Origin: Flabesymbios commensalis
Taxonomy: Eukaryota > Annelida > Polychaeta > Terebellida > Flabelligeridae
Assembly (NCBI GenBank): GCA_964017125.1
Contig: OZ024902.1
Coordinates: 103,815,029-103,879,028, forward strand
Reading direction: 5' to 3'
Length of the DNA: 64,000 bases
Part shown: one piece after another, positions 37,201 through 43,600 of the stretch
Layout of the letters: each line of letters opens with the position of its first letter
Position numbering within the stretch: position 1 is the first letter of the stretch
Made by a program: the position numbers and the translations under genes
Notes under the pieces: model-generated
Database searches by the model: none
What the model was told of the DNA's origin: nothing
The model's input: only the letters and a program-made list of their open reading frames with translations

Positions 37201-38676
37201 TCAACTGTTTTGGAACAAGATGTATGAGCTGGGACTGTATATTGGTGAAGTTACCAAACCACAGAGGGCGTGGCTCAACCAGAAGGTACCAGAGCTGTTG
37301 GAATGGGTGAGCTCATATACTGTATATGTAAACGATAAATAGGCATCATTAACCTTTTCAAGCCATTGGCATCTTCTTCCTCTACAAGCCGCGAATTGCT
37401 GTCGCAATTCTCGACTTGTAGTGGATGAAGATGACTTGAAATAGGTTGCAAATGAGAAAAATATATCGTTATTATTAAAACACTTACATGACAATTTTCG
37501 TTCAAAGCCCATCTAGGTGTAAGAAATCAATTCATTCTTCATACATGCTGAAGATGCTTTGATGTATCATGTGGGTGTAAATAGTTAATAAGGTGCGAGT
37601 CATTTAAAACTAGAGCTAAGAGAAGTTTTTGACAACATTAAAATAATATGCGTTACAGAAGTTGCTTCATCAACGCCCTCTATGGTAGCGATGCTATTAT
37701 ATACATATATGAACATGACAATTTATCATATACCCACTGATTTTGAGTGTCAATTATTTCTCAACCTATAGAATTTATTGTGACTGATAATTCTTATACA
37801 GCAACGTCACTTTCCAATCTGACTCTTACTATTAAGTGGGCCATACACAGGCGATTTGCCATTTGCCTGGAAACATCCAAATCAATAAGCAGTGAGCAAT
37901 TCCTTGCTATGCCCCTTACCTTTTCAAATGTTCACAAGTTATCTTATATTATTACATGAGGGGCCTAGCCCTTGTTCCGAGACGACCTTGAAAGTTAAGC
38001 TGATAGCCCATCTTAACCATTACTTACATTCATGTAATGAATTAGCAGCTTTGCTCATAACTTTACTTTTGAGATCAGAACGCAGCCACTTGGTTTTATT
38101 TTCGTTTACAATTTGATGTCTATTTCCAGATACAATCAAAGCTACCATGGCTGCAGGAGACCAGCTCTTACTATTTATCAATTTTATGGGATTTCACATT
38201 AACCTATAGCATCTGGCTGTGGCAACACATAGTACACTATTGGAATATAGTCAGTGTATGGATGCTCAAGAATGTTTTTGTGTAAGTTATATCTTAATAT
38301 TTGTACATACGTATATCATTAATAAATACTATCATGGACATTGGTTAAATCGATTTACTACGTGCTACTCGGGTTTGTAATTCTTGAAGGAGTTAATATT
38401 ACTTCAATAACATCCCATGTTTTAAATATAAAGATGCTTAAGTTGAATAGCCTGCTCATGTATTGATTAATGTACCGGGTATAGATGGATTTGAAAAACA
38501 TGAACAGCTGTTTTTTTTATAATTGAATCTTTTTTATACATTTCAGTGGTAAACTTTCGCCAGATAATTTATGGAGACTACTCTCCGAGTTTTTGACTGT
38601 TCTTCAGTCCTACACATCTGCTGGTATACAGTGGTGTGGTCAGATGATCAGCGGTCTATCAGTCACTGGGAATTGA
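1030..38676 (+). CDS. TMEM214: TMEM214 (transmembrane protein 214), 15 coding exons, 5' partial
   Basis: Spliced gene whose N-terminal exon or exons lie left of the window. Fifteen exons with GT/AG borders and matching phases join into 636 codons plus a stop; the human protein is about 689 residues, so roughly 50 N-terminal residues are missing. Recognition comes from collinear matches to TMEM214: LLWLKDLAS, LELFLEHL, GQVGIRNLNLGLK, LPVMNSRPLS, FFPILDQMF, QLYPKLK, RSFFPSFLTR, VYTKHLSQS and LLDHISNNWEKI. A hydrophobic segment lies in exon 11 (WLIVLLFSLLVGAVVYDV, about in-window residues 427-446) and a second candidate in exon 14, as expected for the two C-terminal membrane segments of the family. 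Known in mammals: an ER membrane protein implicated in ER-stress apoptosis through procaspase-4 recruitment; that role is not shown for invertebrates. No frame breaks were seen. It runs tail to tail with RAE1. Confidence 0.95.
1310..1535 (+). mobile_element. Half copy of the palindromic TTAA-flanked MITE
   Basis: Starts at TTAAAG and follows the left arm of the 42498..42863 element (ctaaaatcataaaaaa, gttcatagactagaattg, aaataagaaatacaggaat) to about its centre, then the similarity fades. A diverged, one-armed copy in TMEM214 intron 1-2. Confidence 0.6.
1821..1974 (+). CDS. TMEM214: TMEM214 exon 2
   Basis: Acceptor ttttgtcag ends at 1820; donor gtgggt starts at 1975. Phase 0 in, one base out. 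It encodes SPLLWLKDLASVVALKLE, the most recognisable N-terminal block of the family (human SIWLKDLASYLNYKL). Confidence 0.95.
1975..4252. other. TMEM214 intron 1975..4252
   Basis: Besides the MITE at 3470..3721 it holds a weak CAGCAAACAC-like tract (about 2480..2690, words such as gtgggccaattt and attaaaccaacc). The rest is unassigned AT-rich sequence. Confidence 0.5.
3470..3721. mobile_element. TTAA-flanked MITE, family PB1 copy 1
   Basis: 252 bp bounded by TTAA, with terminal inverted repeats ccctttcaagcc at the left and ggctcaaaggg at the right. TTAA targets and CCC ends are typical of piggyBac-type elements. Near the left end is a hairpin: atccactacaag, a centre containing cgaattgc and gcaatt, then cttgtagtggat. 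A second copy lies at 37349..37588. Confidence 0.75.
4253..4384 (+). CDS. TMEM214: TMEM214 exon 3
   Basis: Acceptor atttcag, donor gtattt. Enters and leaves after the first base of a codon. It encodes a helical segment with THTLELFLEHLVTTIVND, matching human GSLELFFDHCLFTMLQEL. Confidence 0.95.
4695..4935. mobile_element. TTAA-flanked MITE, family PB2, degraded copy
   Basis: Aligns with the copies at 35945 and 59536 through tcagattctgacgtcta, taatggctgtagaccca, tattcaaatgaa and ccctttggtctccatgg. The hairpin has lost one arm, so this looks like the oldest of the three copies. Confidence 0.65.
5529..5611 (+). CDS. TMEM214: TMEM214 exon 4
   Basis: Acceptor aattaag (a weak polypyrimidine tract), donor gtaagc. 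It encodes YGFKIFLQVLCNEKPEIM then DNLET, matching the human YRICIQAILQDKPKI block. Leaves in phase 0. Confidence 0.93.
5934..6400. mobile_element. MITE remnant interrupted by a hAT-like MITE (6035..6355)
   Basis: Outer sequence begins taccgtatttttcaatg and resumes after 6355 with ccacgcatgtacc; its borders are uncertain. The inner 321-bp unit has imperfect inverted ends cagggctccagataa (6035) and ttatctggagcactg (ending 6355) and AT-rich internal sequence with repeated tactcctca words. CAGGG-type ends suggest hAT. Confidence 0.6.
7086..7437. mobile_element. hAT-like MITE
   Basis: 352 bp with inverted ends cagggttcgcat and atgaaccctg and many internal tcctggaa words in both halves. The 6-bp word agaaat directly abuts each end (7080..7085 and 7438..7443), a plausible short target duplication; hAT normally makes 8 bp. 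Confidence 0.65.
7530..8100 (-). mobile_element. Penelope-like element fragment (reverse transcriptase remnant)
   Basis: Minus-strand translations contain QQTQGAAMGSLVSDIVA, MWLRYVDDTL and HIDTHIIFTIEPE, the signature blocks of Penelope-type reverse transcriptases. The piece is broken and short. Inverted copies of the word tgatcacatactgatgtc bound it (7539..7556 and 8068..8085, with a third partial one near 7812), perhaps from the element's terminal repeats. Confidence 0.7.
8214..8319 (+). CDS. TMEM214: TMEM214 exon 5
   Basis: Acceptor aatttcag, donor gtaagt. It encodes KSHQTRTLQGLSILWIIGQ and then VGIRNLNLGLK, aligned with human RSHQSRPAKCLTIMWALGQ and the residues after it. Phase 0 in, one base out. 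Confidence 0.96.
8371..8451 (+). repeat. Satellite-bearing element family B, 3'-end fragment (B3)
   Basis: Matches the last about 80 bp of B1 (26508..26588): cgactttttaaa, atttgtgaccgcaaaaa, tggcggggatga, then cctcttgtt. Only this end remains. Sense with TMEM214. Confidence 0.75.
9721..10940 (+). repeat. Satellite-bearing element family A, copy A1
   Basis: Left end ttttagcccgcc forms a stem with ggtgggcta about 25 bases on; then ggcgtc repeats; then six tandem units of about 160 bp, each with gtgggcgcgataacttgaaa, catgttactaatga, ttggacaagttcaataatgg and an A-run before atggccgattta. A unique stretch (about 10785..10900) follows, and the right end reads cggcgggctattatcgag and then tgctcttgttt. 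No coding sequence. The class is unclear; the hairpin, tandem core and lack of terminal inverted repeats recall non-autonomous Helitron/Helentron relatives. Confidence 0.7.
11770..11870. mobile_element. CAGCAAACAC-type palindromic MITE (1)
   Basis: cccagcaaatacgagac at the left, with internal accagtgttgg, aacattaaaccaacattggg, and cacacgtc at the right. Imperfect palindrome of about 100 bp nested in the Tigger-like element. Confidence 0.6.
12086..12304 (+). pseudogene. Transposase remnant inside the Tigger-like element
   Basis: 72 residues with KTRRNKLTLKEKNKSHRRK, reminiscent of the N-terminal helix-turn-helix of pogo/Tigger transposases, then an acidic segment RLDEEYDDQ and LDAHEWIDSIL. 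An upstream ATG at 12034 opens a short overlapping frame. No catalytic domain; assignment is tentative. Confidence 0.4.
13309..13417. mobile_element. CAGCAAACAC-type palindromic MITE (2), best copy
   Basis: About 109 bp, close to a perfect palindrome: cagcaaacacgagga and tttgacccaatg at the left, catt-gggtcaa and gtcctcgtgtttcctg at the right, centre ccgccaacggcg flanked by ttggccca and tgggccaa. Confidence 0.75.
14000..14081 (+). CDS. TMEM214: TMEM214 exon 6
   Basis: Acceptor ttattacag, donor gtaagt. It encodes VWLDVMLPVMNSRPLSNYTI then NYLDGLF, matching human VWLGIMLPVL and ITYLDRLL. Two bases of a split codon remain at the donor. Confidence 0.96.
14082..16473. other. TMEM214 introns 14082..14823 and 14966..16473
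   Basis: AT-rich sequence. About 15200..15330 holds acagtgctcccccactgta and cactacagtgccttact words, and 16260..16380 the dispersed repeat shared with 8560. No clear element borders. Confidence 0.4.
14824..14965 (+). CDS. TMEM214: TMEM214 exon 7
   Basis: Acceptor gttaacag, donor gtaagt. It encodes RDFFPILDQMFTSQSNLP and LLQLYPKLK, aligned with human KDFFPLLDFAYMPNNSLTP and LCQLYPRLK. Leaves in phase 0. Confidence 0.97.
16474..16575 (+). CDS. TMEM214: TMEM214 exon 8
   Basis: Acceptor aatttgtag, donor gtaaga. Thirty-four whole codons. It encodes TVAIGGNPETSLRSFFPSFL then TRLATNCP, matching human AFGAKPDSTLHTYFPSFLSR. Confidence 0.97.
16576..17886. other. TMEM214 intron 16576..21124, left part
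   Basis: Nothing coding was recognised. A G-run (ggggtggggggg) lies near 16700. An imperfect inverted repeat, ctcgtatcctccct and agggagacatacgag, lies at 17518..17559. Confidence 0.4.
17887..20761 (+). repeat. Satellite-bearing element family C, copy C1
   Basis: 2.9 kb. Left end tttttagctcccgcc with stem partner gggagctat; then about 500 bp of low-complexity lead with cgtttccggagca repeated; then about 15 tandem units of 145-155 bp, each with ccgtgctagatggctagacc, attactataaaacaaa, ggagaggatgcatctt and aaaatggccgcc. The right end is gagcgggagctcctgg and then tagtcttgttt. Sense with TMEM214. C2 at 52301..53736 is the same family on the other strand. Confidence 0.8.
21125..21216 (+). CDS. TMEM214: TMEM214 exon 9
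   Basis: Acceptor tctttacag, donor gtaaga. It encodes LLKNLLVCLSTDRQ and VWCQVYTKHLSQS, aligned with human LLSSLTECLTVDP and VWRQLYPKHLSQS. Two bases of a split Gly codon remain at the donor. Confidence 0.96.
21304..21537. repeat. Minisatellite, three 78-bp units
   Basis: Three nearly identical head-to-tail units starting ttcacatgtataggtgtagt and ending tcattgtat. Because 78 is divisible by 3 and the unit lacks stops in one frame, it makes a spurious repetitive open frame. It lies in TMEM214 intron 21217..22025. Confidence 0.9.
22026..22188 (+). CDS. TMEM214: TMEM214 exon 10
   Basis: Acceptor attttgtag, donor gtaggg. It encodes ILLDHISNNWEKILPKLDIK, then VTNEELSGTKGG and CNKSCK, matching human LLLEHLLSSWEQIPKKV and LTNQELLRKG. 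Leaves in phase 0 before the 13.2-kb intron. Confidence 0.96.
22400..22507. mobile_element. CAGCAAACAC-type MITE (3), degraded
   Basis: ccaaccaaacaagagac at the left, aatccaacattggccaa inside and cgttgtgtttcctg at the right. Clearly eroded. Confidence 0.45.
22601..22762 (+). repeat. Satellite-bearing element family A, minimal copy (A')
   Basis: 162 bp: ttggcccgccttttaatttt with stem partner ggtgggcta, ggcgtcagcgtcgg, a partial unit (gtgggcgtgataacttgaaa), then gctggctattgtcgagta and gctcttgtt. Both ends are present with less than one repeat unit, which defines the element borders. Sense with TMEM214. Confidence 0.75.
22925..23115. mobile_element. Short MITE with ATGTGACCC ends
   Basis: 191 bp between atgtgaccc (22925..22933) and gggtcacat (23107..23115). 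AT-rich and without coding sequence. Superfamily not assigned. Confidence 0.5.
24907..25115 (-). pseudogene. Possible C-terminal fragment of a Tigger-type transposase
   Basis: The minus strand reads SPRATASAMEALAQLKRYID, then HQPDINDTIFDNMIDFQNFV. The pattern of an Ala/Leu helix followed by a short helix resembles the tail of Tigger-derived transposases, but no catalytic region is nearby. The hydrophobic N-terminus seen if the frame is extended to 25137 is probably chance. Confidence 0.3.
25763..26588 (+). repeat. Satellite-bearing element family B, copy B1
   Basis: Left end tttatctcccgccgtagg with stem partner agaagggggat; about six units of 135-140 bp with gtgggcgcaaaaactc, ttactatcacattccc, catggggatgtgca or gatatggagatgtgca, and ttcaaaatggccgcca; right end tggcgggggatgacat, a ggacttcagtcc palindrome, then tcttgttt. 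Sense with TMEM214. B2 at 49365..49794 is antiparallel. Confidence 0.78.
26655..27180. repeat. Direct duplication of about 150 bp, spaced by about 370 bp
   Basis: aaattatcaatgattta, tacgattgaaaata, gctcagactgggacaacgct and ttgtgtcaccggccac at 26655..26805 recur as diverged versions at 27025..27180. Probably two copies of one dispersed repeat. Confidence 0.65.
27454..28106 (-). mobile_element. LINE fragment 3 (RT C-terminal part), decayed
   Basis: The minus strand reads NATKTNFMVIHG, HCVKHTYLGSISSADGRL, HANEKMKHL and FPLYMTRKMLDAPLVSAISY, then a 98-residue open frame from 27750 with LEALLGVRFSACNDILLLEL and TDDPIMYCLNRTLRRKTAKY. These are the thumb and C-terminal blocks of a non-LTR reverse transcriptase. 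Several frame changes and at least one stop break the upper half. The endonuclease and catalytic YADD region are absent, so it is heavily 5' truncated. It lies antisense in TMEM214 intron 10. Confidence 0.75.
28545..29523 (+). mobile_element. LINE fragment 1 (CR1/L2-like), 5' truncated
   Basis: Begins within the RT at LYTADLGDIIKKHG, followed by the catalytic SYHMYADDTQLY block. An in-frame TGA at 28704 sits where the family has Trp (DW-MVKN). A 248-residue open frame from 28707 then runs to the end: KSLGVTLDSCLTLNKHV, TARLDYCNSILYGLP, LQRIQNTAARLV and LKGLNWLPVQERI. The 3' UTR is short (gtgcgctatagaagaac), followed by an (ATT)n tail. The word ataggcg stands on both sides (28538..28544 and 29524..29530), a likely target duplication. 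Confidence 0.88.
28707..29453 (+). pseudogene. LINE reverse-transcriptase C-terminal frame, 248 aa
   Basis: The intact distal part of the LINE ORF2 described at 28545..29523. It ends in a typical DVFKSALKKHLICNAYL tail. It lacks the palm motifs A-B and has only the downstream part after YADD, so it is not a functional protein. Confidence 0.88.
29498..29525 (+). repeat. (ATT)n microsatellite, LINE tail
   Basis: Uninterrupted ATT/TTA repeat at the 3' end of the LINE. Microsatellite tails rather than poly(A) are usual for CR1/L2-type LINEs. Confidence 0.9.
31139..31240 (+). repeat. Single diverged unit of family C (C3)
   Basis: aaaaccgtgccagatagcta, gaccattt and ttcagggaaggattcacc match one C-family unit. 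No ends were seen. It has the same orientation as TMEM214. Confidence 0.5.
31437..32739. mobile_element. 1.3-kb non-autonomous DNA transposon with CAGGGTTCG ends
   Basis: Inverted ends cagggttcgtaata (31437..31450) and tattacgaaccctg (32726..32739). Just inside each are repeated ggttgtcc/ggacaacc words in both orientations. Internally a 120-codon frame (31824..32186) has no recognisable domain. The CAGGG end suggests hAT, but no 8-bp target duplication was seen (flanks acataatg and tattgtat). Confidence 0.6.
34662..34742. repeat. 81-bp near-perfect palindrome
   Basis: Arms of about 35 bp, each with the words tactgctctgc, ggcagtaactgctt or their complements, around a 9-bp centre (acttttaga). 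Parts of the arm (gcagtaactgcttac) recur at about 58565..58580 in a RAE1 intron, so it belongs to a small dispersed family. Confidence 0.75.
34848..34949. mobile_element. CAGCAAACAC-type palindromic MITE (4)
   Basis: cgcagcaaacacca at the left, caatgttgtgtta, and aacattgaaacaacactggg then tcaacacctcgtgt at the right. Confidence 0.65.
35347..35464 (+). CDS. TMEM214: TMEM214 exon 11 (first membrane segment)
   Basis: Acceptor attttcag, donor gtgagc. It encodes LRFPWRWLIVLLFSLLVGAV and then VYDVSIHKGF. The hydrophobic run is the first C-terminal membrane span, aligned with human LPWTRLLLLLLVFAVGFL. Confidence 0.95.
35945..36189. mobile_element. TTAA-flanked MITE, family PB2 copy 2
   Basis: Starts TTAACCCTTGCAG and ends cttcaagggt. 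Positions 35951..36040 form a hairpin with 44-bp arms and about four mismatches, with loop gt; core words are tcagaatctgac and gtcagattctga. The remaining about 150 bp match the copies at 4695 and 59536. Confidence 0.75.
36848..36944 (+). CDS. TMEM214: TMEM214 exon 12
   Basis: Acceptor gattgtag, donor gtgagc. Two bases in, two bases out. It encodes RQWLNEAGVLVFLEQVAAKI and then QMYSTKGL. Similarity to the human protein is lower here; reading-frame continuity supports the exon. Confidence 0.88.
37138..37306 (+). CDS. TMEM214: TMEM214 exon 13
   Basis: Acceptor cttacag, donor gtgagc. It encodes DWLSENVPVYYALVCETVGP and then YLQLFWNKMY, aligned with human YSWLGETLPLWGSHLLTVVRPSLQ. Leaves in phase 0. 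Confidence 0.93.
37349..37588. mobile_element. TTAA-flanked MITE, family PB1 copy 2
   Basis: Starts ttaaccttttcaagcc and has the same internal hairpin core (tctacaagccgcgaattgct, then cttgtagtgga) as 3470..3721, followed by tgacaattttcgttc and gatgctttgatg. The right end is eroded. It begins 43 bases after TMEM214 exon 13. Confidence 0.7.
38130..38281 (+). CDS. TMEM214: TMEM214 exon 14 (second membrane segment)
   Basis: Acceptor atttccag, donor gtaagt. It encodes an aromatic-rich hydrophobic stretch, LSILWDFTLTYSIWLWQHIV, where the family has its second C-terminal membrane segment. The match to human is structural rather than residue by residue. Confidence 0.88.
38547..38676 (+). CDS. TMEM214: TMEM214 exon 15, terminal, with TGA stop
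   Basis: Acceptor catttcag. It encodes LSPDNLWRLLSEFLTVLQSY and ends GLSVTGN before TGA at 38674..38676. Its length and helical character fit the family C-terminus. Confidence 0.88.
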
Positions 38677-40025
38677 GCTGGAATAATTTGTTTTGCTGTG
38701 GTCAGAATCTAAAAATGACAGTTTATAAATCTTCCCGACTATTGTATTACAGAATACGATACAACAATACCGAAGAAGACTGAAATTTGAATATATTATG
38801 TGTATGTAATTCGAACTCTTTAATTACTTTACTAATTGTTCATGTTAGCACAGGATATTATAACGCTCCTTAAAACAGGCTAGACTATTTAACATTTCAA
38901 AGTGATGACTAAAGAACAGCTTGGCTTGCATTAAGATGTTGAATATTTAGCGATCAACACATCATAAATAACACAAAGATTGCCCAAGCTCTCTGGTCTA
39001 TCCTAAAAGGATATGTCAAATGTGGTATTCACACAATGTTGATAAAAAGTGGTGATTTTACTCTGCCGAGATATTTGGCAGAAATGCCGAAACAATATAT
39101 CGTTGTTCTAGTCAACTATATACTCCCCAGTAAAATCTCTCATTTGAAAAACGTAATATTGGAAGATTTTTTTTAGCTTCCGATAAATATTGTATAGTAT
39201 TTACTATGTATGCGTGCATACAATTCATATGCATTTCTGATTTTGATATCCACCGATCTGTTGTTCAATGTGTCATTATCATTGTGATAATAGATAAGTA
39301 TAGATATATTTAACAAGTATACATAGTATCCAATGGTGATATGAACAATATGAAAATGTAAGACTCAACCAGCACACATACAGTAGTTTTATTTGAGATT
39401 TTAATTGACCTTATTCATTGATTAAGATAATTTCGGGGTCATTTTATCTTTGGAAGTGCCAATCATATACTCTATGATCAAATAATTATGAATTATTTCG
39501 AACGGAGAAATGAGCTGTATAATAAAACCCACACTCAGTCTCTCTCGTTGCTTTGTCAGGGTGAATGGTAGCAGTTTATCAGAAAGAATAAGTGCATTCA
39601 ATCATGTTCTTTTCTATATTGGTGCGAGTGTTAAAATATATTTGGAAAAAAGTGTTTTGTAATGATGCATGTGTGGGAGAAGGGTACATGTATGTAGCTA
39701 TTGTACTTGTGAATGGTTGATGGTACGTAAACATTTCATCGGTTGTTTTCACACTGTTTGCAAGTTTTACACTAGGATTATTATCTATTATTGTAGTCTA
39801 CATTTCAAATTTACTTTCTTATTGAGAATGTGACTAGTACATAGAAAATCGTCTCGTGGAAATTTCAATGTTTATGTTCAAACTATATTTGCATTCGTTC
39901 ATTGTGTGTATGTAACTTAAAAGTTTGTGTGTATTGTAATATATGTGAATATTTTTGTGCAAGACCATTTTGGCAGCAGTGATTCTGACTGTAGCAGCAA
40001 TAAACAGCTGTATCTATACATTTGT
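38677..40025 (+). other. TMEM214: TMEM214 3' UTR (probable), AATAAA at 39999..40004
   Basis: AT-rich non-coding sequence after the stop. The best candidate polyadenylation signal is AATAAA at 39999..40004, followed within 30 bases by a T-rich tract (ttgttttcttc). Another AATAAA near 39521 could end a shorter form. No other gene or repeat was recognised between 38677 and 40025. Confidence 0.5.
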
Positions 40026-40369
40026 TTTCTTCACATTTCTTGAGTTCTTATTAAAACAGCAATACCAGAAAAAAACGAGAGCGCATAGAATGTTTGCCTT
40101 TATAACTTGAATTGGATGGATGTCACTTTGTATTCAAACTCTTCTGTAATTGCCGTGTAAAGAATACATTTTATTAATTAAATGATTACTTTTAGAAGGC
40201 AATGGTCCGCTCACCAGTCATGCAATTTGTAGCAAATAACATAAAGGTTGTCACTCGCCAGATATCCCATCTTTAACAAGCTCCAAATCATTTTTGCTTG
40301 GATTACCATTCTTATGGACATTCTTTCAGGGACTTGTTCAATTCTTAGAAAAGAGAAGAATGGGCAAAA

Positions 40370-40570
40370 TAATATGGGTGGGGTCGAAGTGTAGGGAAAT
40401 TGCCTATTAATAGCACAGGGCCTTTTTGTCAATATATGGCTGAGCCTGGAACTACGAGAGGGCAGACGGATTTTTTTCACTAAGGTGTAGTATAAGGTTT
40501 CTAGTATCACAAAAAAAAAAGTCAAAGTCTTAAGCTCAACTCGTTGGGAAAGGGGTATTTTTGGGCCACG
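40370..40570 (+). repeat. Dispersed repeat, arm 1 of an inverted pair
   Basis: tagcacaggg, gcctggaactacgagagggc, aaagtcttaagc, aactcgttgggaa and ggtatttttggg. The reverse complement of the same series is at 47105..47290. Confidence 0.7.
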
Positions 40571-41233
40571 CCCTTTTTAAGATATATTCCAATATTAGAG
40601 AAGCGTCCACATTTGAACGTAATTGATCGATTTAAATGAACTTCGGGTCTAATTATATACAGTTTTATTTGGTGAATCAAATAAAAAATATCAAAGTGAC
40701 CTTTCAAAGTCAATTTATATGGCAGGGTCAAACACAAAAAGTACGCTTTTTAACTGTTTCAGCTGTCTTTTTCTGTAGGACAAACGTTTAAGTAATGATA
40801 AAATATCGCATGTCCGCCACTGAAAATAAGCACAATTAATTAGTCAGGCCTCTGTCACCTCTTCCTCAATCGACCTATAGAGATTTTCCAAAAGCAGACA
40901 ACAATGACTAGACATTTGCTAGTCCATTTTTAGTCAGTTATGTATCTATGCTATAGTCAGTTGTGTATCTAACTTACAATTAGCATAGTCATTTCTTTTT
41001 GCATAATTTGCCATCAACAATTTTTCCTATTTTATTGCAGCTTTTAATCGTCTGTATATAACTGTTATTATATTGTATATTGCAAGTCAATTATTTAAAC
41101 ATACTGTGCTTAAAGAATGATTCAACTGCAAAATGCGCATGCCTGGGACGGTCAGGGGTAGGCCAACAGTAGCCTATTGAGTACAGATTGACAGCATTAA
41201 TATACCCACTGAACTGATTACAAGATACCACTC

Positions 41234-41333
41234 AAACAAGACATTGATTCAATGCTGTATTAATGTTAGGCCAACGTTTGCAACGCTGGCCCTACATTGA
41301 ACCAACATTAGATAAATGTACAATGTTTGAGAG
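41234..41333. mobile_element. CAGCAAACAC-type MITE (5)
   Basis: caagacattgattcaatg, a centre with ggccaacgtttgcaacgctg, and ttgaaccaacattaga then tacaatgtttgag. It directly precedes the next copy. Confidence 0.6.
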
Positions 41334-41345
41334 AAAGTCCTCCTG

Positions 41346-41450
41346 CCCAGCAAACACAAGACATTTGTATGGCATTTATACAACGTCGGCCCAACGTCTC
41401 GACGCTGGTCCAACATTGCATAACGTCATACAAATGTTTTGTGTTCACTG
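41346..41450. mobile_element. CAGCAAACAC-type palindromic MITE (6)
   Basis: cccagcaaacacaagacatt at the left, centre acgtcggcccaacgtctcga, and tacaaatgttttgtgttcac at the right. Arms are well matched over about 45 bp. Confidence 0.7.
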
Positions 41451-42497
41451 TCAGGCAGTTTCCACATACCAGCAGTAATACAGTCAGTTTGTTTGCAAGC
41501 CAGCGACCAAGTAGGTGTAAGGGTAAAGGGCTTTGAATTTTAACTCATAGATGTCGCTCAAGTATATATGAACTTGCTGTGATTTGACAACTTGCTCTTA
41601 TTGAGGCTTTGGGTATTAAGCGCATATTTAGTATTATTATGGAATAGGGCCTTGGCCTACCCACTGGCACTATTGCATTCTGGGGGACCCTTGTCCTGCG
41701 AATTTTGACAGTTGACCATACCTTTAATTTAATAATGAGCTTAGCATCATTACCTATTTTACTACATAATTCTGCCTTATCTGTACATAAACATTATTTT
41801 AACGTATCATGAATTGCAAATACTGTACTAAAAATCAGTGTAACTTATAACTAGCTTTTTAGGAAGTAATTTATCTTAAACCTAGTGTCTCTCATAACTC
41901 CACTTAGGAGTGACCGGTGTTAATGGTTTTAATATGCTATTTAATTTGAAGGTGTAAATTGTGTGTGTGTATATTGAGTGAGACAATGATAAACATTTAT
42001 ATACTTCCCCTGTAGTATTGCGCTATTAGCTGCAGTAAGTGGGATATTTCGTAGCGCGTGTCGTTAATTGTACACATATTTTCAAGTCACTATATGTTTT
42101 TTTTTCTGATACATAGATAACAAATTCTACAAAACAGATAACTGAATATCGTATTTAAAATATTCTAGAACAAGTAAACTAATATATTATGCAGCTTTAA
42201 GTCTATCGAGCCTGCAATGCGATACGATAATTTCAGAAAATAGCTCAATTTATGTTCACAAACACTGCATCGCCTGCATATAATGCCATCTCATAATTAT
42301 ATGCCCAAGTGTTGAAACAGAAGGCTAAAGTTGTCCAGCGGAATCTAATAATTCAGTGTGGAAATCGTTTGATACGCTGAGAAAGATTCTTCTTAAGGGT
42401 TGTTAGTTTTATATTTTTTTGTAAATTGTGGAATTATAATGACAACATCGTGACAAAATGACTATGCCCTACTATTTTTAAAATACAGCAAGGGCAC

Positions 42498-42863
42498 TTA
42501 AAGGGACTGGCCCAAGCTAAAATCATTAAAAAATCGGTGATTTTATTTTGGCTTCTATATATGACCATATGATGTAAACATGTCCATAGACTAGAACTGC
42601 AAACGTTTTTTTAATTTTTGCGCTGCGCATTCACCAGTTAGGCTAGATATAGAGACGAAATTCCTGATTTCTATTTATTGACAACCATGTCAAAAATAAG
42701 AAATACGGGAATTTCGTCTCTATATGGTGAATGCGCAGCAGAAAAATTAAAAAACTTTTGCAGTTCTAGTCTATGCACATGTTAACATCATATGGTCATA
42801 TTAAGAAGCCAAAATAAAATCACCGATTTTTTTATGATTTTAGACCTGGGCCAGTCCCTTTAA
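42498..42863. mobile_element. 366-bp palindromic TTAA-flanked MITE
   Basis: Both ends are TTAA followed by agggactgg-ccca and its complement. The arms stay complementary almost to the centre (aaaatcac-cgattttt, ccatatgatgt, agactagaactgca, attcaccatatagagacgaa), so the element can fold into a hairpin of about 160 bp. No coding sequence. A one-armed relative is at 1310..1535. Confidence 0.85.
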
Positions 42864-42899
42864 TAATACATCGTACCATATCGAAACAGCATTACACAC

Positions 42900-43600
42900 T
42901 TCTTCAAAGTATGCTAAACCATAATTATCAGCATCTGGGACAGTTGCCTGGCGAGCCCGGCCAATTTCATTTATGGCCGGGTCGAGGCCAAGGTTCTTAG
43001 TCACGTGACTTTCATGCCTGTGCTATTGAGGCCGGTGAATAAGTTTCTGGGTCAAGTCATAGGAAATGCGTCAGAGGGGAAATACAATACTGTGAGCAAC
43101 TCTTCATCCGGGGAAGTGACGTTTCAAAAATGCCTGAATTCGGGGATTGCCCTATTTTCATCTAAAAATAGCAACAAGTCACAAATATTCGTCACTGGGG
43201 CATACCAGAGGCCACATGAAGCTCGTCCACGCCTGGTAGATCTGGCATAGCTGGACATTGTGCAACAATGTATACAACTACGTGGTGGACTACGGTATCT
43301 TTGACAGGCCAATTGAAGACAAAAGTGAACAGTATTATGAATTGGGTTTATTTTTCAGTGGAGACCATTTTGTAATATGCAAATTAGATGATATCAGAAT
43401 ATGTTTTTTTCCAATTGCACACCCATTTAGGGAGTGGTCATGATTTTACGATATCTGTAAAGTATTGCATTGTAGAGAAAGTAAATGCAAAACTATAAAA
43501 AAAATGTTAATTTTATGATTGACCTTGACATATACATTCACCCTTCAAGGTCATCAAATAATATATATATCAGTTTATCATATAAACAGGCTTACCAGTG
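42900..43600. other. Unassigned intergenic tract
   Basis: A hairpin cccggccaattt/tggccggg lies near 42956..42980. An 81-codon frame at 43005..43250 has no recognisable motif. Nothing else could be assigned. Confidence 0.3.

Noticed and set aside
43005-43250. 81-codon frame as an intergenic gene
   Set aside because: No start context, domain or splice continuation was recognised, and the surrounding sequence is repetitive.
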